Shown: positions 44,187 to 58,482 of the stretch, one piece after another
Position numbering within the stretch: the stretch's first letter is position 1
How the letters are laid out: every line of letters begins with the position of its first letter
Assembly: GCA_022225965.2 (NCBI GenBank)
Contig: JAKJXP020000046.1
Coordinates: 124,001-188,000 of the forward strand
From: Diatrype stigma
Taxonomy: Eukaryota > Ascomycota > Sordariomycetes > Xylariales > Diatrypaceae
Direction: 5' to 3'
DNA length: 64,000 nt
Translations under genes and position numbers: made by a program
Notes under the pieces: model-generated
What the model was told of the DNA's origin: nothing
Database searches by the model: none
What the model saw: only the letters and a program-made list of their open reading frames with translations

Positions 44187-46235
44187 TTAGATCCACACCG
44201 TCTGAATTGGAGAGACGAACCCGACACCAAAGTTGCTATGCTCTGCAGAGCCCATAGGCGGATAGCCTGCCATGCCCGCATCAAAGGAGCTGTATTCATC
44301 GTGGTCACTATAGGCGATAGAGCCTTCACCAAAGGTAGAAGATGCCGGACTGTAACCCCCATAGGATGGCGATGGAATGTTGAGGTATTGCTGGCCAGTG
44401 AAGGGTGAAGAGAGCGTCAGTGGGCTGACGGCGTTCCCTTGCCCCTGCTCTTGCTCCGGGGCCAACATCGAGAGGTCCTCAGTACTCCAGCTGAACATTG
44501 GATTGTCTGAATAAGGCAGATAGGACGTCGTAGGTGGCGGCGTGCCCTGCTGCTGGTTCTCCCTCATGTAGAAGTTGGGCGGATCAAACTGCGGGAATGA
44601 AGGAGTGCGCTGGGGCTGTAGCCAGCCCATGCGGGAGCGGAATTCATTGACCGTGTCGATGGGGAACTCCATAAGGGCCAGAGGCGCCTGTGCATCGCCC
44701 TCCATACTCCCAGAAACGTTGATGGAGAGCAGGCGACGCGCGATCTCCTCCACAGGGCCAATGGAAAGGCTTCCAAAATACGCAGCGCCAATCTCCGGGA
44801 AGAGACGTTCCATGAGGATTGCTGCCGTATAGTAATGAGCAATCACGACCAAGGCACTGGGAGAGACGCCATTTTGCTTGAGGCACATGATGGGGAGCCA
44901 GAAGAGCCAAGTCCGGAGAGGCTGGAGCCTGTCAAACTGATCGCTGATGGACTGAATCGGAGTGATCTTGCGAGCACCCTTCATGAAGGACGTGAGCTGC
45001 TGAATCAACTTCGTGTCCTCCTTGTTCTGCTTCAGGTGCGCCTCGACCTTGGCGAGCTGGGTGATGGTCCGCTGGAAAGCTTCAAGATCCTCCTTGCGCG
45101 GCTGGTTGGGCTTGTGATCCGGACTAGGAGAGGGCGGGGCAGTGGGGAACGTGCTGCTTTCGGCAATGAAGTCCCCAAATTGGGACTCGTGCTTCCAGGG
45201 TTCCATAGCATCAATCACCTTCACGCGTTGTTAGGATACAAAGATGACAACTCGCAGAATATATTACTTACAGTCGAGGTTCCCTGCATCAGCTGGGTCC
45301 AGCTTCGCCTATCAGACGCTCGTGTTAGTTACCCTGCTCCGGGTACTTGCAGCATATATTGCTTACCAATCTGTGGCTTGCCACGAGAGCACAAGCGAGG
45401 CGGCCAAGACGGCATCTGAGGTGTCTCGCGAGAACGACCCGATGGCCTCTTGCAACCCCTTGAGCGCAATGCCACGGTGTTCGTAGGCCATGTTCCCAAC
45501 CAAGGGACAGTCCGTCAAAAAGGCGATGTGCATGGCTGAAAAGGCGAGCAAGGCATGCATGACATACGCATTAGTGGCTCCGATCTTGAGGATCCTGCAT
45601 GGATAGTTAGTACGCAAGGCTTCACCGTCTCCACTCGCTCACGGGCCACATACGTAGGGATCTGGCGGGTCCACAAGGTGAAGCCATTGGCATCGATGGC
45701 GTTCATCTCGTTGCAGATGGCAGCGACATGGAAGATCAAGCGGAGATCTTCCAACGAGAAGTAATGGGGCGCGGGAGCCGGATAGATCCCAAGGCTCGGG
45801 AAAGGGAAGATGCCAGTGCGCTGCCACTGTTCAATGGTCGCCTCGATCTCAGGAGTCCACATGAGGTCGGGCTTGTCGGGAGTGGCGGATCTTTCGTCGG
45901 GAACGGGGATATTATTGTACGGGCATTGCACCTTATGCTTGGTGCAATTACGGCTACACGGAAGTCTTTAGTCGGCTATGTTCCTAAAACCTAGGCGGCT
46001 CAACCACGTACCATTGAGGGAAGTTCTCATCACATCGGATGTGTCGACGCTTGCTAAGGACGAGTCAGTACCTAACATATACGCTGCCATGGACACCATT
46101 TCACATACCAGTTGTCACAGCCCTTGCGAGACTTGGTGTGACTGTAAAGAACTAAACTTAGCACCGGACATCTGTAGGAGTGGCGCATCTTATTACAAAC
46201 CTTCGTCGAGGAGGACCACCGCCTGGGCCAGCCAT
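44187..46235 (-). CDS. Zn2Cys6 fungal transcription factor, 7 exons
   Basis: Complement of join(44187..45218, 45272..45308, 45367..45594, 45654..45953, 46012..46053, 46109..46141, 46201..46235) gives 568 residues. The start MAGPGGGPPRRSHTKSRKG leads into a perfect C-x2-C-x6-C-x6-C-x2-C-x6-C binuclear cluster, CDNCKRRHIRCDENFPQC then RNCTKHKVQC, assembled across exons 2-4. The middle has the regulatory-domain pattern LRLIFHVAAICNEMN, ILKIGATNAYVMHALLAFSAMHIAFLTDC and YEHRGIALKGLQEAI, as in Upc2-like activators of sterol or stress genes. A helical linker with coiled-coil character (EAFQRTITQLAKVEAHLKQ) and a Pro/Ser/Tyr-rich activation-like C-terminus follow. All six introns (49-62 nt except where noted by coordinates) preserve frame. 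The target genes are unknown; no biosynthetic cluster surrounds it. Confidence 0.87.
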
Positions 46236-46842
46236 TTTCAAAGCCGTAATATTAATTAGGTAAGTTTCAACGAGAGAACTAGAAATGTCAAATGTCAGAA
46301 CAGTCGACCTCAACTGACTTGGGTGATCTGCTGCCGGATCGACACCAAGCAGCCGGAACCTCCTCCACAAGCCCAATCCAAGTCCGACTTACATAGAATT
46401 AAAGCACGAAAAACGAGATCGTGCTGGGGAAAAGCGAGCGGGTTCGAAGGGGATTCGTTGCAGATCTTTCGAGGAGCGGTTGCGTATACGAGACTGACAG
46501 CCTCTTCTTGAAGAATTAAGCAGACCAGCGAGATTGCATAGGTTGAGGATCAGAACATATGTCGAGGTTGATGCGCCCTAGCCCGATGAGGAAGCAGTGA
46601 GCTGTCGTCAAGAGTAGCAGTTGTGCCCGAGGCAGAGACCAGTGGCGTCGTTGATACGTCTGATATATCGAGTAGAAATGTTCGATGTTCCCTTCTACGT
46701 GTTTAAGCGATTGAATATCTCTTCTTGGAACTGGTATGTAAGTCTAGCGATGGTGATGGTGAGTAATGGGACTTAGTTCTGGCGGGAGGCCATAAAGACT
46801 AATAGCGACTGTTCCGGTCTGAGGTCTGAGTTCGCGAGACAC

Positions 46843-46866
46843 GATGCTATGCTATGCTATGCTAAG
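46843..46866. repeat. ATGCT pentamer microsatellite
   Basis: About four to five ATGCT units in tandem, upstream of the Zn2Cys6 gene. A related GATAC run (CGATACGATACGATAC) lies at about 46977-46991. Confidence 0.7.
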
Positions 46867-49800
46867 CTAGCCAGCCAAGGTTGTTATAGTAGTAGCAGCT
46901 TTATGATATGGCGGGATTGTCGATGATGTTATATAGCTAAGTCTCGGGGGGTGTTCACACAACTGCTGACACTGACGATACGATACGATACTTCGATCCA
47001 AAATCTCCGAAACACAAAAAAAGGAATAAGCGAATGACAGGAGTCAACGAGGACTTCCTAAGGGTTGGTTGAGGTAAAGCGAGTGTGTTGGTGAAGATTG
47101 CTTGCAGCAACAGCGGCTGTGATAGATATTTCGATGATGGGCTAAATGGAAGAATGGGGAAAGGAATCGGGGACCGGACGGTTGTTAAATAAATGGCGTA
47201 CAGTACGGATAATAGCCAGGCAAGCTACGTAGCATGGAGGGCATGGGATAGGCTGGTGCAGGCCGGTGCAGGCTTGGGTGGTAGTGTGGTAGTGTGTGTG
47301 TTGGTGGTAAGCCTGGGGCTGGGCTGGCGCCGCTTGGGTTAGAGCGCTCCATTATATGGTACGCTGTTAGTGATGTATTAAGTCACTAGACTAGAGGGGG
47401 GAGGGGGTATCGAGCAGTCAAGGTAGGAGTCCAAGGTCCAAGGTATGTACAATTGTACCGACTAGGTCAGCATGGTACAGGAGGTATGGATACAGTACAG
47501 CGCTATGTATGGCGGACCGGCCGACTTTCCTTTCCCTAACTCTTCCTACCACTGGGAGGAGCGGGGATTTGTGGATCCTGTCAGTTGGGTGATAGACTTC
47601 AAGGTTCTTCTAGCCTTCAAGGTTACTGGTACTAGCTACTAGGTACATACATAACCACATAAGGCGGTTAGTTAGTTAGCAGGTCAGCACTGTGCTGGTT
47701 CAAGTTGTCAAGTAGCACACATAGACGACACACACACAGAATCAGTTTCTTGCATATTTGCATACACTTGGATAGTACATACGCCGGCCTGCATACATAC
47801 AGGACTCCCAGTTACATACATATATCCATATATAGGTATATATACACGTCCATAAGCAGAAAGAAGCACCTTCGCGTTTTGGCAGGAATTGACCTCACTA
47901 TACTGCTATATAGGGACAGAGTCAGCGAATGGAACAATGACAAGGCGTCAGCAGCCCATCCTGACAAATCGCAACGGTTGGCCTCTGTGATTCTGTGATG
48001 CGTATCCATGTTGTTGCAGCGTGCGCTTAGCGTGCCAACGTTCAGTCGTTCACTATAATGAGTCTCTTGCTGGCAACAATTAGCCCAGCCAGGTTCATGT
48101 TCAGGCATTGTTGAATGTATTGGTAGCAGGTCTACCCATGGTATACCTATGGCACGGACATCTGTGATGGGACTATTGGGTGCGCATGTTACTGGAACTT
48201 GAGAGAAAGGGCGCCAACGCTTGTGTCGTATGTTTATTGTACAGTCCCGACGTCTTAATCCTGCCTGGGTCTAGTTAGTAACTACAGGCACCGGCAGCGC
48301 AGTCTCTCAGTCCCATTGGGTTGAAAGCATACATACAGTTACATACCGACCTTCCAAGTCCCTGCCCAGGGCCTTTCCATCTCTCCATACAACCCATGTT
48401 ATATCACTGATCATGGATGTACATACATGTAGATATGCAGCAAGCAAGCAGCTAAGTAAGCCAGGAGTGTCCAAGGCCCCCCTCCCAGTAAGTGATACTT
48501 CAACTGATTACAAGCTAGATGCTGTATATGCCGGAGCAGGAACCACGCGATCTCTGTAATATCAAAAACGGCTTATAGGCATTAGTGTACAGCATGAAGC
48601 TAGAGAAATCTTACTATGAAATGGGGAGGTCCCCAATTGTTCAGCCTGGTAGGGGCACATATGCAGGTGCATTAGTATACTACCTTGATTCAAACACTTC
48701 ACGGTAACCTAAATTGATGTGTTCAAGGACTGAGTCATATAGGTTGACATGGTCTTCTGGTGCTACCTTGTCGGATAGGAGAAACGGTCTCCTCGGTGAA
48801 CACAACAGCCCATGGCCTGTTAGCCGCTCACTTTGGCAACAATCCGCGCGACATGGCCAGTGAAGGCATCATGCGATATCAGAAGGTTGTTTACTCTAGC
48901 AAATTCATCAACAAATAAGACTCTATCTTGAGGTATGACCAGAAAGCCAAATCTGATGTGATACAACCATGTGACTAGTTAAGTGGCGTCTGATATCAAC
49001 CATAGTTCAACTGATACTGGAGCAACTTGGAACAAGATAATGCCATCAGTGGGGAATGGTTGATACAATATAGTCACCTACAAATCCCCATAGATAGTTA
49101 CAGACATAGTAAGTAAACAAATAAAAAGAACTATATGATCGTCCGTTCACCAAAAAGGGACGAATAGCAAGCTACCGGCCGACTTACCTACCTCGTGGCC
49201 GAATGGTCAAAGTAAGAGGTTTCGGGTTGACAGCTTGAAGAGAGACGCTAGTCCCATTTGACATCTCCCTATAGGCTAGTAAAGGACAAGACAGATCTTC
49301 TGCCAATCAATCTACCAGATCCCACGTTGGGCCCCGGCTGGGATCTAATGACCTCCATTGAGGCTGAGTTTAGATTGATCATCCAAATATTCTATGCTAC
49401 CTCATGCCCATCTATCGATCATCGCAATCGATCATCGTACGCTCTTTCCCCGAGAGAACGTTGCAGAGGTTGAGGGGACACGGGGTTGAACGAGGCGGAG
49501 TCGTTGAGCTTTCCATGAAGCACGAGCACAACCTAACTGATGGTCGTAATTATTGGCATACTTGGGGGGCGGACCCTTGAACCACAATCAAGTGTGTGTT
49601 GATTGGACTACCACATTGTTAGGTCTTTGAAACAGCCAATATCATCTATATACCTAGTTACATGTAGACAAGCGCGGTGTCCCAATGCCGGCGCCCGGGC
49701 TGTTCGTGCGCGGTCTAAAGCGTTCGAGAAGACTTCTATCTTACCAACCCACCATAGGGCTAACATAAGACCCGCTGTGTATATATCAAAATGGAAGTTA

Positions 49801-52800
49801 CTAGGTACCGAATCTGCCTTGCGGTATGCCTTGAGCATACCATGCTGGTGATCAATCAGTCGATTCAGGGGCTTTAGGCGCTAGGGCTGTTAGACTATAC
49901 CGAGACGTTACAGCTATAGCAGCATGGGCGGCAGTTATTGCATACACCGCGTCAAATCTACGAAGGGGGTAGTGAACGCCCCGACGATATTACCTAATTT
50001 AATGTATAGCCGGAGAAGAGCGTGCCATCTGTCGGTCAGAGTTTCCATGTCGGTAGTTGACCGAGGACAGAACAATAACACGCTTGCCCTGTCGATCTTA
50101 TTAGATGGAGACACAAGCCTTACGAGATCAACTCGGTAGGTCATCCGAAACTAACGCTAGCCCCGAAGGAACACATATTCCGGCCGTCCGTATGTTCTCT
50201 TGTAAGGGACAATACCAATACCAGCCCTTTGGAATCACCCAGCGCATATTGGCACCTCTAAGGTTCATATTGCCTGATAATTGGAAGGGACAAGCGGGAC
50301 CCTGGACGCTTCGTGTGGGACGTGAAAGGTCCTTAAGCCCTATTGCTCTAGGGGTGCCTGATATCATGTGGCGGATTTTAGGTTCTCGGGGTTGAGACGA
50401 CGGTCTGTTATTAGTTAATACACGGGGATGCTAGCTATAATGCCTGTTTCTGATAGGCACGCTTCAGGCGAGAAGACAATCCCAGTAATGCCACGGAGCC
50501 TAAGACACTATCCCCCCAAGCGGCTCCGAAGCCACCTAGCTTTAGGTTTAGTGTGCCTATAACTAACTGCATGTATAGCCAGACTTTTACCAATTGAGAT
50601 TCTATAAGGCGGTGATGTCATGCTAGCGGCACAAAGATTGGTGCTGCGGCAGACATACCGGTATGTATGTAGCACTAGCCGCAAAAAAAGGTAAGAGGCC
50701 CTTCATGCCCCACATGATCTTCTGCAACGTTAAGCGCGGCTTAGACATGTCACTTATTCTTAGCCGAATCGGTGTCAAATAGTCGGACGATTTGATTGGG
50801 GTTCCTTTCCTCGTCTGAATGCGCATTATACATGATTTTATAGCTGTCGCGTGATGAACGGCCACTGAGGCATTTGCGACATTGTCATGCTAAGAAAATA
50901 AAATAAAAAAATCGACTGCTTCACGTGTCGAGGCGAGATCTTCCACTCACTCATACCAACGTTCAGCTCTCGCTAACTAGGTATACCGGTACTTGTCCCT
51001 CCTGTTTCGACCTGCGCAAGATGATACTCCCTGTGGGCAAGTGTTAGTAAGATGGACAGAACCCATGTCGCGATCGCAACGGGCTTTTCTAGTAGCCCTC
51101 TCGGAAGAGAGGAACATTGTTATCGCTCCTTTGGTATACAAGCCGTCCTAGTAGCTGGGTCTGCTTAACGTCATGCCGCTTCATGGAGATAAACCCTGCT
51201 CGCGGCTAGCCGAGAGAAGATCAAGGCGACTATGGAATTCTTCGTGGGAAACCCAGAACGCCATAGCGCTCCCGGAAAAGATGGAGATGGCACGATAGTC
51301 CCTGGTTATACATCGACATGCCTTGCCTATAGGCGATGGGCTAGTAGCTTCGATCAGGGTATTCTTCGGGTACCGATCTGGCATTTCCATAATCTGGTTG
51401 GCTGAAACAGCAGTTTCTCGTGTTCAATCGCTGGGGCGCAGTAGAAGTGGGCCAGAGATCCCACAAAGGGGTCTCACGCACGTCCTATTTACCTATCTCG
51501 TGCTAGATCTATCTTCCACTCCCCGACACTGGGGTTCCAGGGTTTCATACCCTAGAAGTTGTGATGCTTAAGGACGGTCATAACATCGAATTAGCCCAAA
51601 CAGGCAATCTACCCAATGGCTGGTATTCGGTTTTAAGCTACCGAGTGTGGTTTATGTGTACGAAGGCGCCTATCGGCTGAATATTCATATGATCGAAACG
51701 AAGTTTCACACAACATTGTATCGCTAACTGTCATAATGCTGTTATGCATCTAAAGGGGGATCGGGTGATCAGAAATCGGCCCTCTTCAGAGCCAATACAT
51801 TTGCAGCCGATCGCAACCAGTCTTGTGATGGCTTCACCTAGTATGTATCCGACACAAGACTGCCTCCTGCACATACTAAGATGACGGCTACGTATCTAAC
51901 CACCACGCCATAACAGTCCGATTTCCCACTTGGTAAGTATTGTATACAACACAGCAGGCACTTTGGGCGGGCGGTTGCCATCCCCGCAAGCATCAAGCGC
52001 GCGTATGACAACAAAATATGTAATAACGCCGAGAGTAATGCTCAGCAGTCATACAAAGTTGAAGCTCCGGGCCTCCGGGCTTTAAAAATGAGAGGCAAAA
52101 ATAAAGTAGGGGTCCTGCACATAATCACCCACGACTTCAAAGTCCCCATTGCATAGCTGGTCGACGCGGTTCGCGGTTCGCGAGTATACTGCTGCTATCT
52201 TAAAGACCGACAGGCGTGAGACTAGTTGCAGCTTGAACCCAGCCAGATACATGTGTTTATTCACAGTAGGGTCCCGTATCGTCATGCCATCCCGTTTAGA
52301 AGATCCCTTTTAGAAATCGCTCCTGATATACGGGAACCAATCTGTGAATTGGGTGGTTCACCAGTGGAACGGCGCATTTTGCATTGTAGAAAGAAATTTA
52401 ATGGAGGTTAAAATCGCACACAGCCACAATTCGATCAGGTCCCGTCGGTAGACTCAGCTAACTAGATTAGATCGCGGTGGTTACACGACTTGCACACATA
52501 GTTACATAGCTACAGTAGCTGAGAAATATTACTGTATGATTCCCACTGTCTGACATGGTGTGTCTATTTTTAAGTTAACCTTTCATCGCCCGCTTGGTTG
52601 CGCTTTTCCGCTGTGGCCCTTGCGGCCCTACAGCTGCTGGTGTCTTGGAACCAAGTCTAACCAAGTCTTGGAGTCCTGAAGCCAAGACTTTAGACCGGTA
52701 GCTTGCCCCTCCCCTATTCGCTCAGCCTTTCTCTGCATTTGATTTTCAACCGACTTTTTTTGTGCTGTCCTCCCCAAGCCGGATCCCACTATTGATCAGC

Positions 52801-53166
52801 GGATACAACGTTCCATGCCGCTCTTCTTCCCAGCTGCTAGTTAATGCCTATGCGGGTTGAATGTTTGGACACTGCATTTCAGTTCCAGGACTGCGGCATA
52901 ATCGCCCATATATTGTTCATCACTTGGGTTCATCACCAAGTGATCAACATGCTATCCAACCGCCATCACATACCCTTAGTACGGGACTGTCCAAAAAGTT
53001 CGTGCCGCGCTAAGACTAAGAGAATAGCCCGGCCTCGGCCTGTCATTCGAGCGAGCTTAAGCATACTGGACATGCAGACATGCAGGCATGATGGCTCGAG
53101 ACTAGGACTACCTAGGCAGGATATAGGCACTTGCCGGTGAACCTGTTCAGGTTTCCCGTAGATATT

Positions 53167-53188
53167 GTATGTGTATGTGTATGTGTAT
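53167..53188. repeat. GTATGT microsatellite
   Basis: Three and a half perfect copies of the hexamer GTATGT in the gene-poor region. No flanking structure is visible. Confidence 0.75.
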
Positions 53189-56133
53189 AGTGTACATTCA
53201 TGCTGTAGACAATGCGACGGGGCCTTTAGTTTATCAATCGGGGGTTGCTACCAAAGACCCACAAGATGAAAGATATAGGCGATCAACCGAGACTACGTCT
53301 ATACCGTGAGGGGTGCAGATGCAAGGGAAGGAACTTTTCAGCGCCGCCGCTCGTTCGGCTCATGATAGGTCATGATCAGTCATGTATGCACCACCGGTTT
53401 GCCTTCGGGACACCTCAACTGCATGGGAGATTTCCCAGCCCCTTCCATTGCTGTACCGACCGGCGTAGGGACCTACACGCCTACATACATATCATACACA
53501 TAATACAGGTAATAAAACATACATAGATCAGACCAACATAGTCCATAGATATCGTGCCATTGCCAAAGATGGTATGTAGATGCTGTCGCGAGCCGTCCAT
53601 CGCAGGAACACATGAAGAGCGGTGAGTGTAGCACTCTACGGACAAAGCGAGTCAGAGTCGAGCATCGGCATGAGGCGAAGAAGGACTTGCAGTGCTCTGC
53701 ATGCTGTGGATATTCAGGACCGTGGTTTGGGAACCCAACCTGCAATGCTGTATAACCAAGACCACCGACTAGTCACCTATCTACCTACCTACCAATGTAC
53801 ATATGTGTGTTATGTATGTAGCAGGGCTTGCAAATTCCCGATTGGAACTGGTTGGAAAGATGATGCATTTTCCTCTGTCCACATGTCCCCAATAAGCCGT
53901 CAAGTCTTCCCACGCGCGGTCTTGTTCCAAGGCGAATCGATATGCACAGCATTGGAGTCTCCCCATGATATACAGGGGGGCCTTTGTTGTTTTCTGCGGA
54001 GTCGTGCCATGCCGAGTTACCTAGTGCATACAGGCAAGTAGGTAGATAGACATCATCGGCCAACGCCTCATAGGTGCATACTTGGTTAATCAGTGAGTGA
54101 GGGTAGGTAGGTAGGTACCCAATTGCCTATCGCTCAACCTGTTGCCACATGTTCGGCGCTGGCTGTAGCGAGCCGCGAGCCAGGGGAAAATGTACAGAAA
54201 GAGAAAGAAGACGCTAGCGTGGCGGCGTGGCTCGTGGGTAGCAGGTAGTTGGGATGAGGGGACAAGACAAGAAGGGAGTCGAGGAGCATTCCGCGTCTCC
54301 GCGTGACGGATGATGGATAACCAGGACGGCGCTAGCCGGGAGCCGGGGCTTAAGTAATTCACAGCCTAACAGATGCCGCTAAACTGCCGTAGGCCGTAGA
54401 GAGCAAAGAAGTCAAAATCCATCCCGCAAGCCCGCGCCGTACGTGCTAACCCACAGCCATGATGTTCGTGATAGGTAGCACATTCATGCAAAAACTAACT
54501 AGCACATTCACTGATTGACTACTACCTAATGTAGGTGGTTAGAACTTGGAAGACTACAGTCGCCTACCTAGCCTACCGAGGCATTCCCTCATTGTCACTA
54601 CGGTCTATCGACGGACTGTCTGGGCTATCTACTTAACGGGGCTTCTCTACACTCGACATCCTGTTAGTGCGGTCATGCCAGCAGCCGATTCGTCAAGGTT
54701 TTCTCCTGTTACTTGATAAGTACGTACATACGCAGGTATGTAGGTATGTAGTTACAACTGGAAGTGTCGACCTGAAGTTACCTCGGCCGGAAAGTGCTAT
54801 TTATAGTCTAGCTGTCATCCATTTTATGCCAACTAAGTAGGAGGCTAGGACGGTTTGAACACGACCCGTTGCTAGTTATCCTACCTAGTACTATTACCGT
54901 TCTCCGGTCAGCACCTAAAATCATGCAGCTCTAAGCTCTCTTGGCTCGACCTAGTTCTCATGCTAGGGAAGCCACAGCTTGCTTACCAGAGTATGACTGG
55001 CAGAAGGACGGACGTCATTCAGCTCTTCTCGGGCCATGTGCTGACGGGCTTGGAGGGTGGGTAGATTTACCCGAACCATCGCCTGGATCGATCGGCTTTG
55101 GGTGGCTTTTTTTCTTTCTTTTTGTCCCCTTGTGCGCGGCCCTATCTCGCAAGTATTATCATTATCAGCATAGTTATACAAACAAAGCCCGATGCTGGAT
55201 CCACACCGGCCGGAGCGCTAGACCCTTACGGCATATGATTTGCCAAATGACGCCGTTGGGTTCCGAGTCAGCCGGACTGTTGTTGTTATCGAACCTTGTC
55301 TCCCGGGCTCATCGTCAGATGTTGGTCAAGATGGCATCACAGCCGCTGCCTTTGCCTTCGCGCAGCGCGGCAACTGGGATGGTCGATGACTAACGGCATG
55401 GAGCTTCATGTATGAAGCTGAGTCGATCGTTCCAATCCAACAAGCTCCCGGTCCCTATCTATTGTACCTACAGTAAGTCGTGCTTTGGGGTGGATCAGGT
55501 GCCGCCCTACATGCTCGTCTTGTCACCGGAGCTAGACGAAAGTCTAGAAGGCTGTCATACGGCGGTCTCCAAGACCATTGGCTAATCCAGGCCTTGTTTG
55601 TTGCTTCTATTTCTCTTCGATAATCAATCATCACTGCGCTTTCACGCCTTGTGCATGTGCTACGAAGTACAGCCAGCTAAGAAAAACGTGGACGCCATTC
55701 GTTCATCGGAGCCCCTGCAGCTGTACCAGTAGACAGCACAGCTGATCCAATGCCCATTACAATGGAATACACCATATCACTTGCTGGCAGTCTATCCGCA
55801 AACATATTACTGGCATACGCTCTACATTCTAAGGTCGTTGACCCTGAACCGCCTCGAACTTCCAGAGTATTTTTTTGTCATGTTGTTCGCATAAGCGGCG
55901 CAATAGATCCTGCTTAAGGTTCGACTTATGCAAGGCATCAGATGTCTATGTCTCATCCACGCATTCCTCAACTATAGCTGGCATAAGTTGATTGTCTAGC
56001 TTCAGGGCCATTCTATGGCCTAAGCAGAGGATCTCCTTCGAATCAACGAGTTGTCGAGTCAGGTATAGCAGAGACTACAGGCATTCGTGGTCCCGGAAAG
56101 CATGTATCATCATCAATCCATGGCACCTAGCTA

Positions 56134-56183
56134 TCCACGGTAGGCGTCCACGGTAGGCGTCCACGGTAGGCGTCCACGGTAGG
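56134..56183. repeat. 13-bp minisatellite TCCACGGTAGGCG
   Basis: Three perfect 13-bp copies at 56134, 56147 and 56160 and a partial fourth to 56183. It is followed at once by a second, degenerate array of CTCCTACCAAT-like units (about 56190-56225). Perfect copies suggest recent expansion. Confidence 0.9.
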
Positions 56184-58023
56184 TATAGCAGCCTCCTACC
56201 AGTCTCCTACCAATCTCCTGCCAATACTAGAATCATCTCAGCTTGGAAACCTGAGTGGCAAGGACTCTCAACAAGGTTGTATACCAAGCTGTATTTCTAA
56301 GTAATTTTATGTCGCTTTGATAGCACCATGCACTTCTCACACGTCAGATACGCGTACCACAACGAGACTAGACGCCGACTAGCTAGGTACCTTGCCGGTC
56401 AAATCATCCTCGTCGATGCTGCTTAATGAAGCCAAATAACAAATACGATGGAGAATCCTGGGCCACCAGTGAGTATGTCTGATTTCCATCTATGAGATCC
56501 TCACTAAATGGACAGGCTAGCTAGCCGTCCATCCTTGGTATGTGTCTCCAGTCCTACTAGACGCGAGGATTGCAATGTGCTGTTGTGTATATATCCCTAT
56601 GAATGTTGAGGCACTACTAGCAGACTACTATACTAGATACGCTATAGACGAACTAACTTCCCCAAGAATAATTTCCTATGAGCTCCCGCAAGACCGAACT
56701 TGGTTCAGTGGGCGCCCAATATCTAACTACCCCTGATTTAATGTCTACTGTATAGTCTACGAAACATGGGACTATGTGGAAAGTACCTAGATGACCACCT
56801 TATGTGTACTCATCAATTACCGAGTTTGCCCTCATTGTACCATGGTCCATGTCGGTGACAGATTCGTTACATCAGCATCGCAATGTTCTCCATCTTCCGA
56901 TCGCCTTACGGGTTTGGACGGAGGCTTTCGGGGGACGGTTCGCTCTTCGACCAACCAATACCGTTGCGTTCTAGAATGAAAGATTGTGTATGGGTGGGCA
57001 CCCTTTTGCTGACACAGTCAGTCGCCAATGCTCTTCGTTGTTGGTATCAAGTAAGCTGAGGTCTACACCCCTTTTCAATAACCCCAGATTAACAACAAGC
57101 ACTAGGGAAGATCATATTACCAGTCGACCTCACTGGTCGTGGACAGGTTTGTGTAACACGTTTCTGACATATAGATCTTGTGCCACCTTACGAGACAGCC
57201 TGTCCATGAAGACTATGTACCTAAAGCTTCACCAGCCCCTGTAACACAACATCCCCATCTTACGCCCATTGACAAAGAACATAGCTACGTCAAATGATAC
57301 CATGCCACATTCGATGAGGACATCGCATGGTAGGTAACTAAGGAGGCGGTATTGGTACACCCTCCTAAGACTATCGAATGGGAAAAGCAGCGGTGAGAAC
57401 TTACCATCCATCTATAGGGGTCAACTGACTGGGTATCTACCAAGTAATGAAAGATGGAGAGGGATAAGGCGCACCGCCTCAAGTTAACGTTGCCATGCAA
57501 TGTTTTATAGTTAGCTTTCCGTGGTATTGATATAGCTGCCATTCGATGAGTTGGATATCCCCCTCCTGAAGTAGCCCTCAGCCTCACCCCATGTAACCAT
57601 CTGCGTGTTAGCCAGGCGGTAAACAATGTCACCCTTCAGTACGCTGTGCCACATATCAACAGGTATTATATCACTAACTATAGTTATCGTCAACGCACTC
57701 CTGATAGTAGACGATGAAAGGAGTGGTATCACCCCCCTCTTTTGACTTTCAGGGGCCCAACGCCAAGAAAGGTCATAAGCGCGCATGGTTTTCTTGGGAG
57801 ACCAATCGACGCGATAACCGCGTTTATGCTTCTTGTTCCCGTGTCGCAAAGCTGACGACTCGTGGCTTACCCGGCCGACAAAGCACCGGGGGCCGGGGGA
57901 GGGCTTAGCTGGACAGCTGGCAGGCTACTAACAGCAGCAGTAACTGCTCCCCTTGGTGCCAAGAGGAGCCCGTTGCCTTGTGAACACGCACCGCAGCCTC
58001 GCATCATCTATCTATAGATCCAG

Positions 58024-58075
58024 ATATATATATATGTGTGTGTGTGTGCGCCGCCGTGTGTGTATGTATGTATGT
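58024..58075. repeat. Compound TA / TG / TATG microsatellite
   Basis: Six TA steps, then seven TG steps, a short CG interruption, and TGTATG units. It is an alternating purine-pyrimidine tract of about 50 bp. Confidence 0.85.
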
Positions 58076-58482
58076 CCCAACGTCTTGGTAGCCAATACGA
58101 TAGTAACACTGGTCGCCAAATGACTGTCCCGCAGCTATTTGTCCTTCCGGAGCCGCCCTCGGCCCTCCTCCGATTCCCGCGCGCCAGCGCACGGGGGGGC
58201 AAGGAAGGTTGTTGTAAAGGACCACCAGCTGGTCATACATGCAGCGTGTAGACCAACGCAGAGCACAGTGGTCAACGATCATTCGGGCTACATTAGTGGT
58301 TGCTTTTACTTGACCAAACGACAGCAGCATTAGGGCCTAGCATTGGGGCCTCCCTCGTCGAAGGGCAAGCGTCAGCATGCACCCTACCTGCTTGCCTGCT
58401 CCAGCCTCCAGCCTGCGGAACTTATTAGACCGGTAGTTGCATACTGCAGCGGACCTGTACACGTCGTATAGCATGCAGTCAC

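Noticed and set aside
49196..49270. tRNA-Leu/Ser-like GTGGCCGAATGGTCAAAG
   Set aside because: An A-box-like segment is present, but no B-box at proper spacing and no acceptor stem could be paired.
54941..55393. 150-codon plus-strand ORF in the gene desert
   Set aside because: It starts with TTG, not ATG, has no recognisable motif and shows no upstream promoter or splice support.
56134..56183. CRISPR-like direct repeats
   Set aside because: The copies are directly tandem without spacers, and the genome is fungal.
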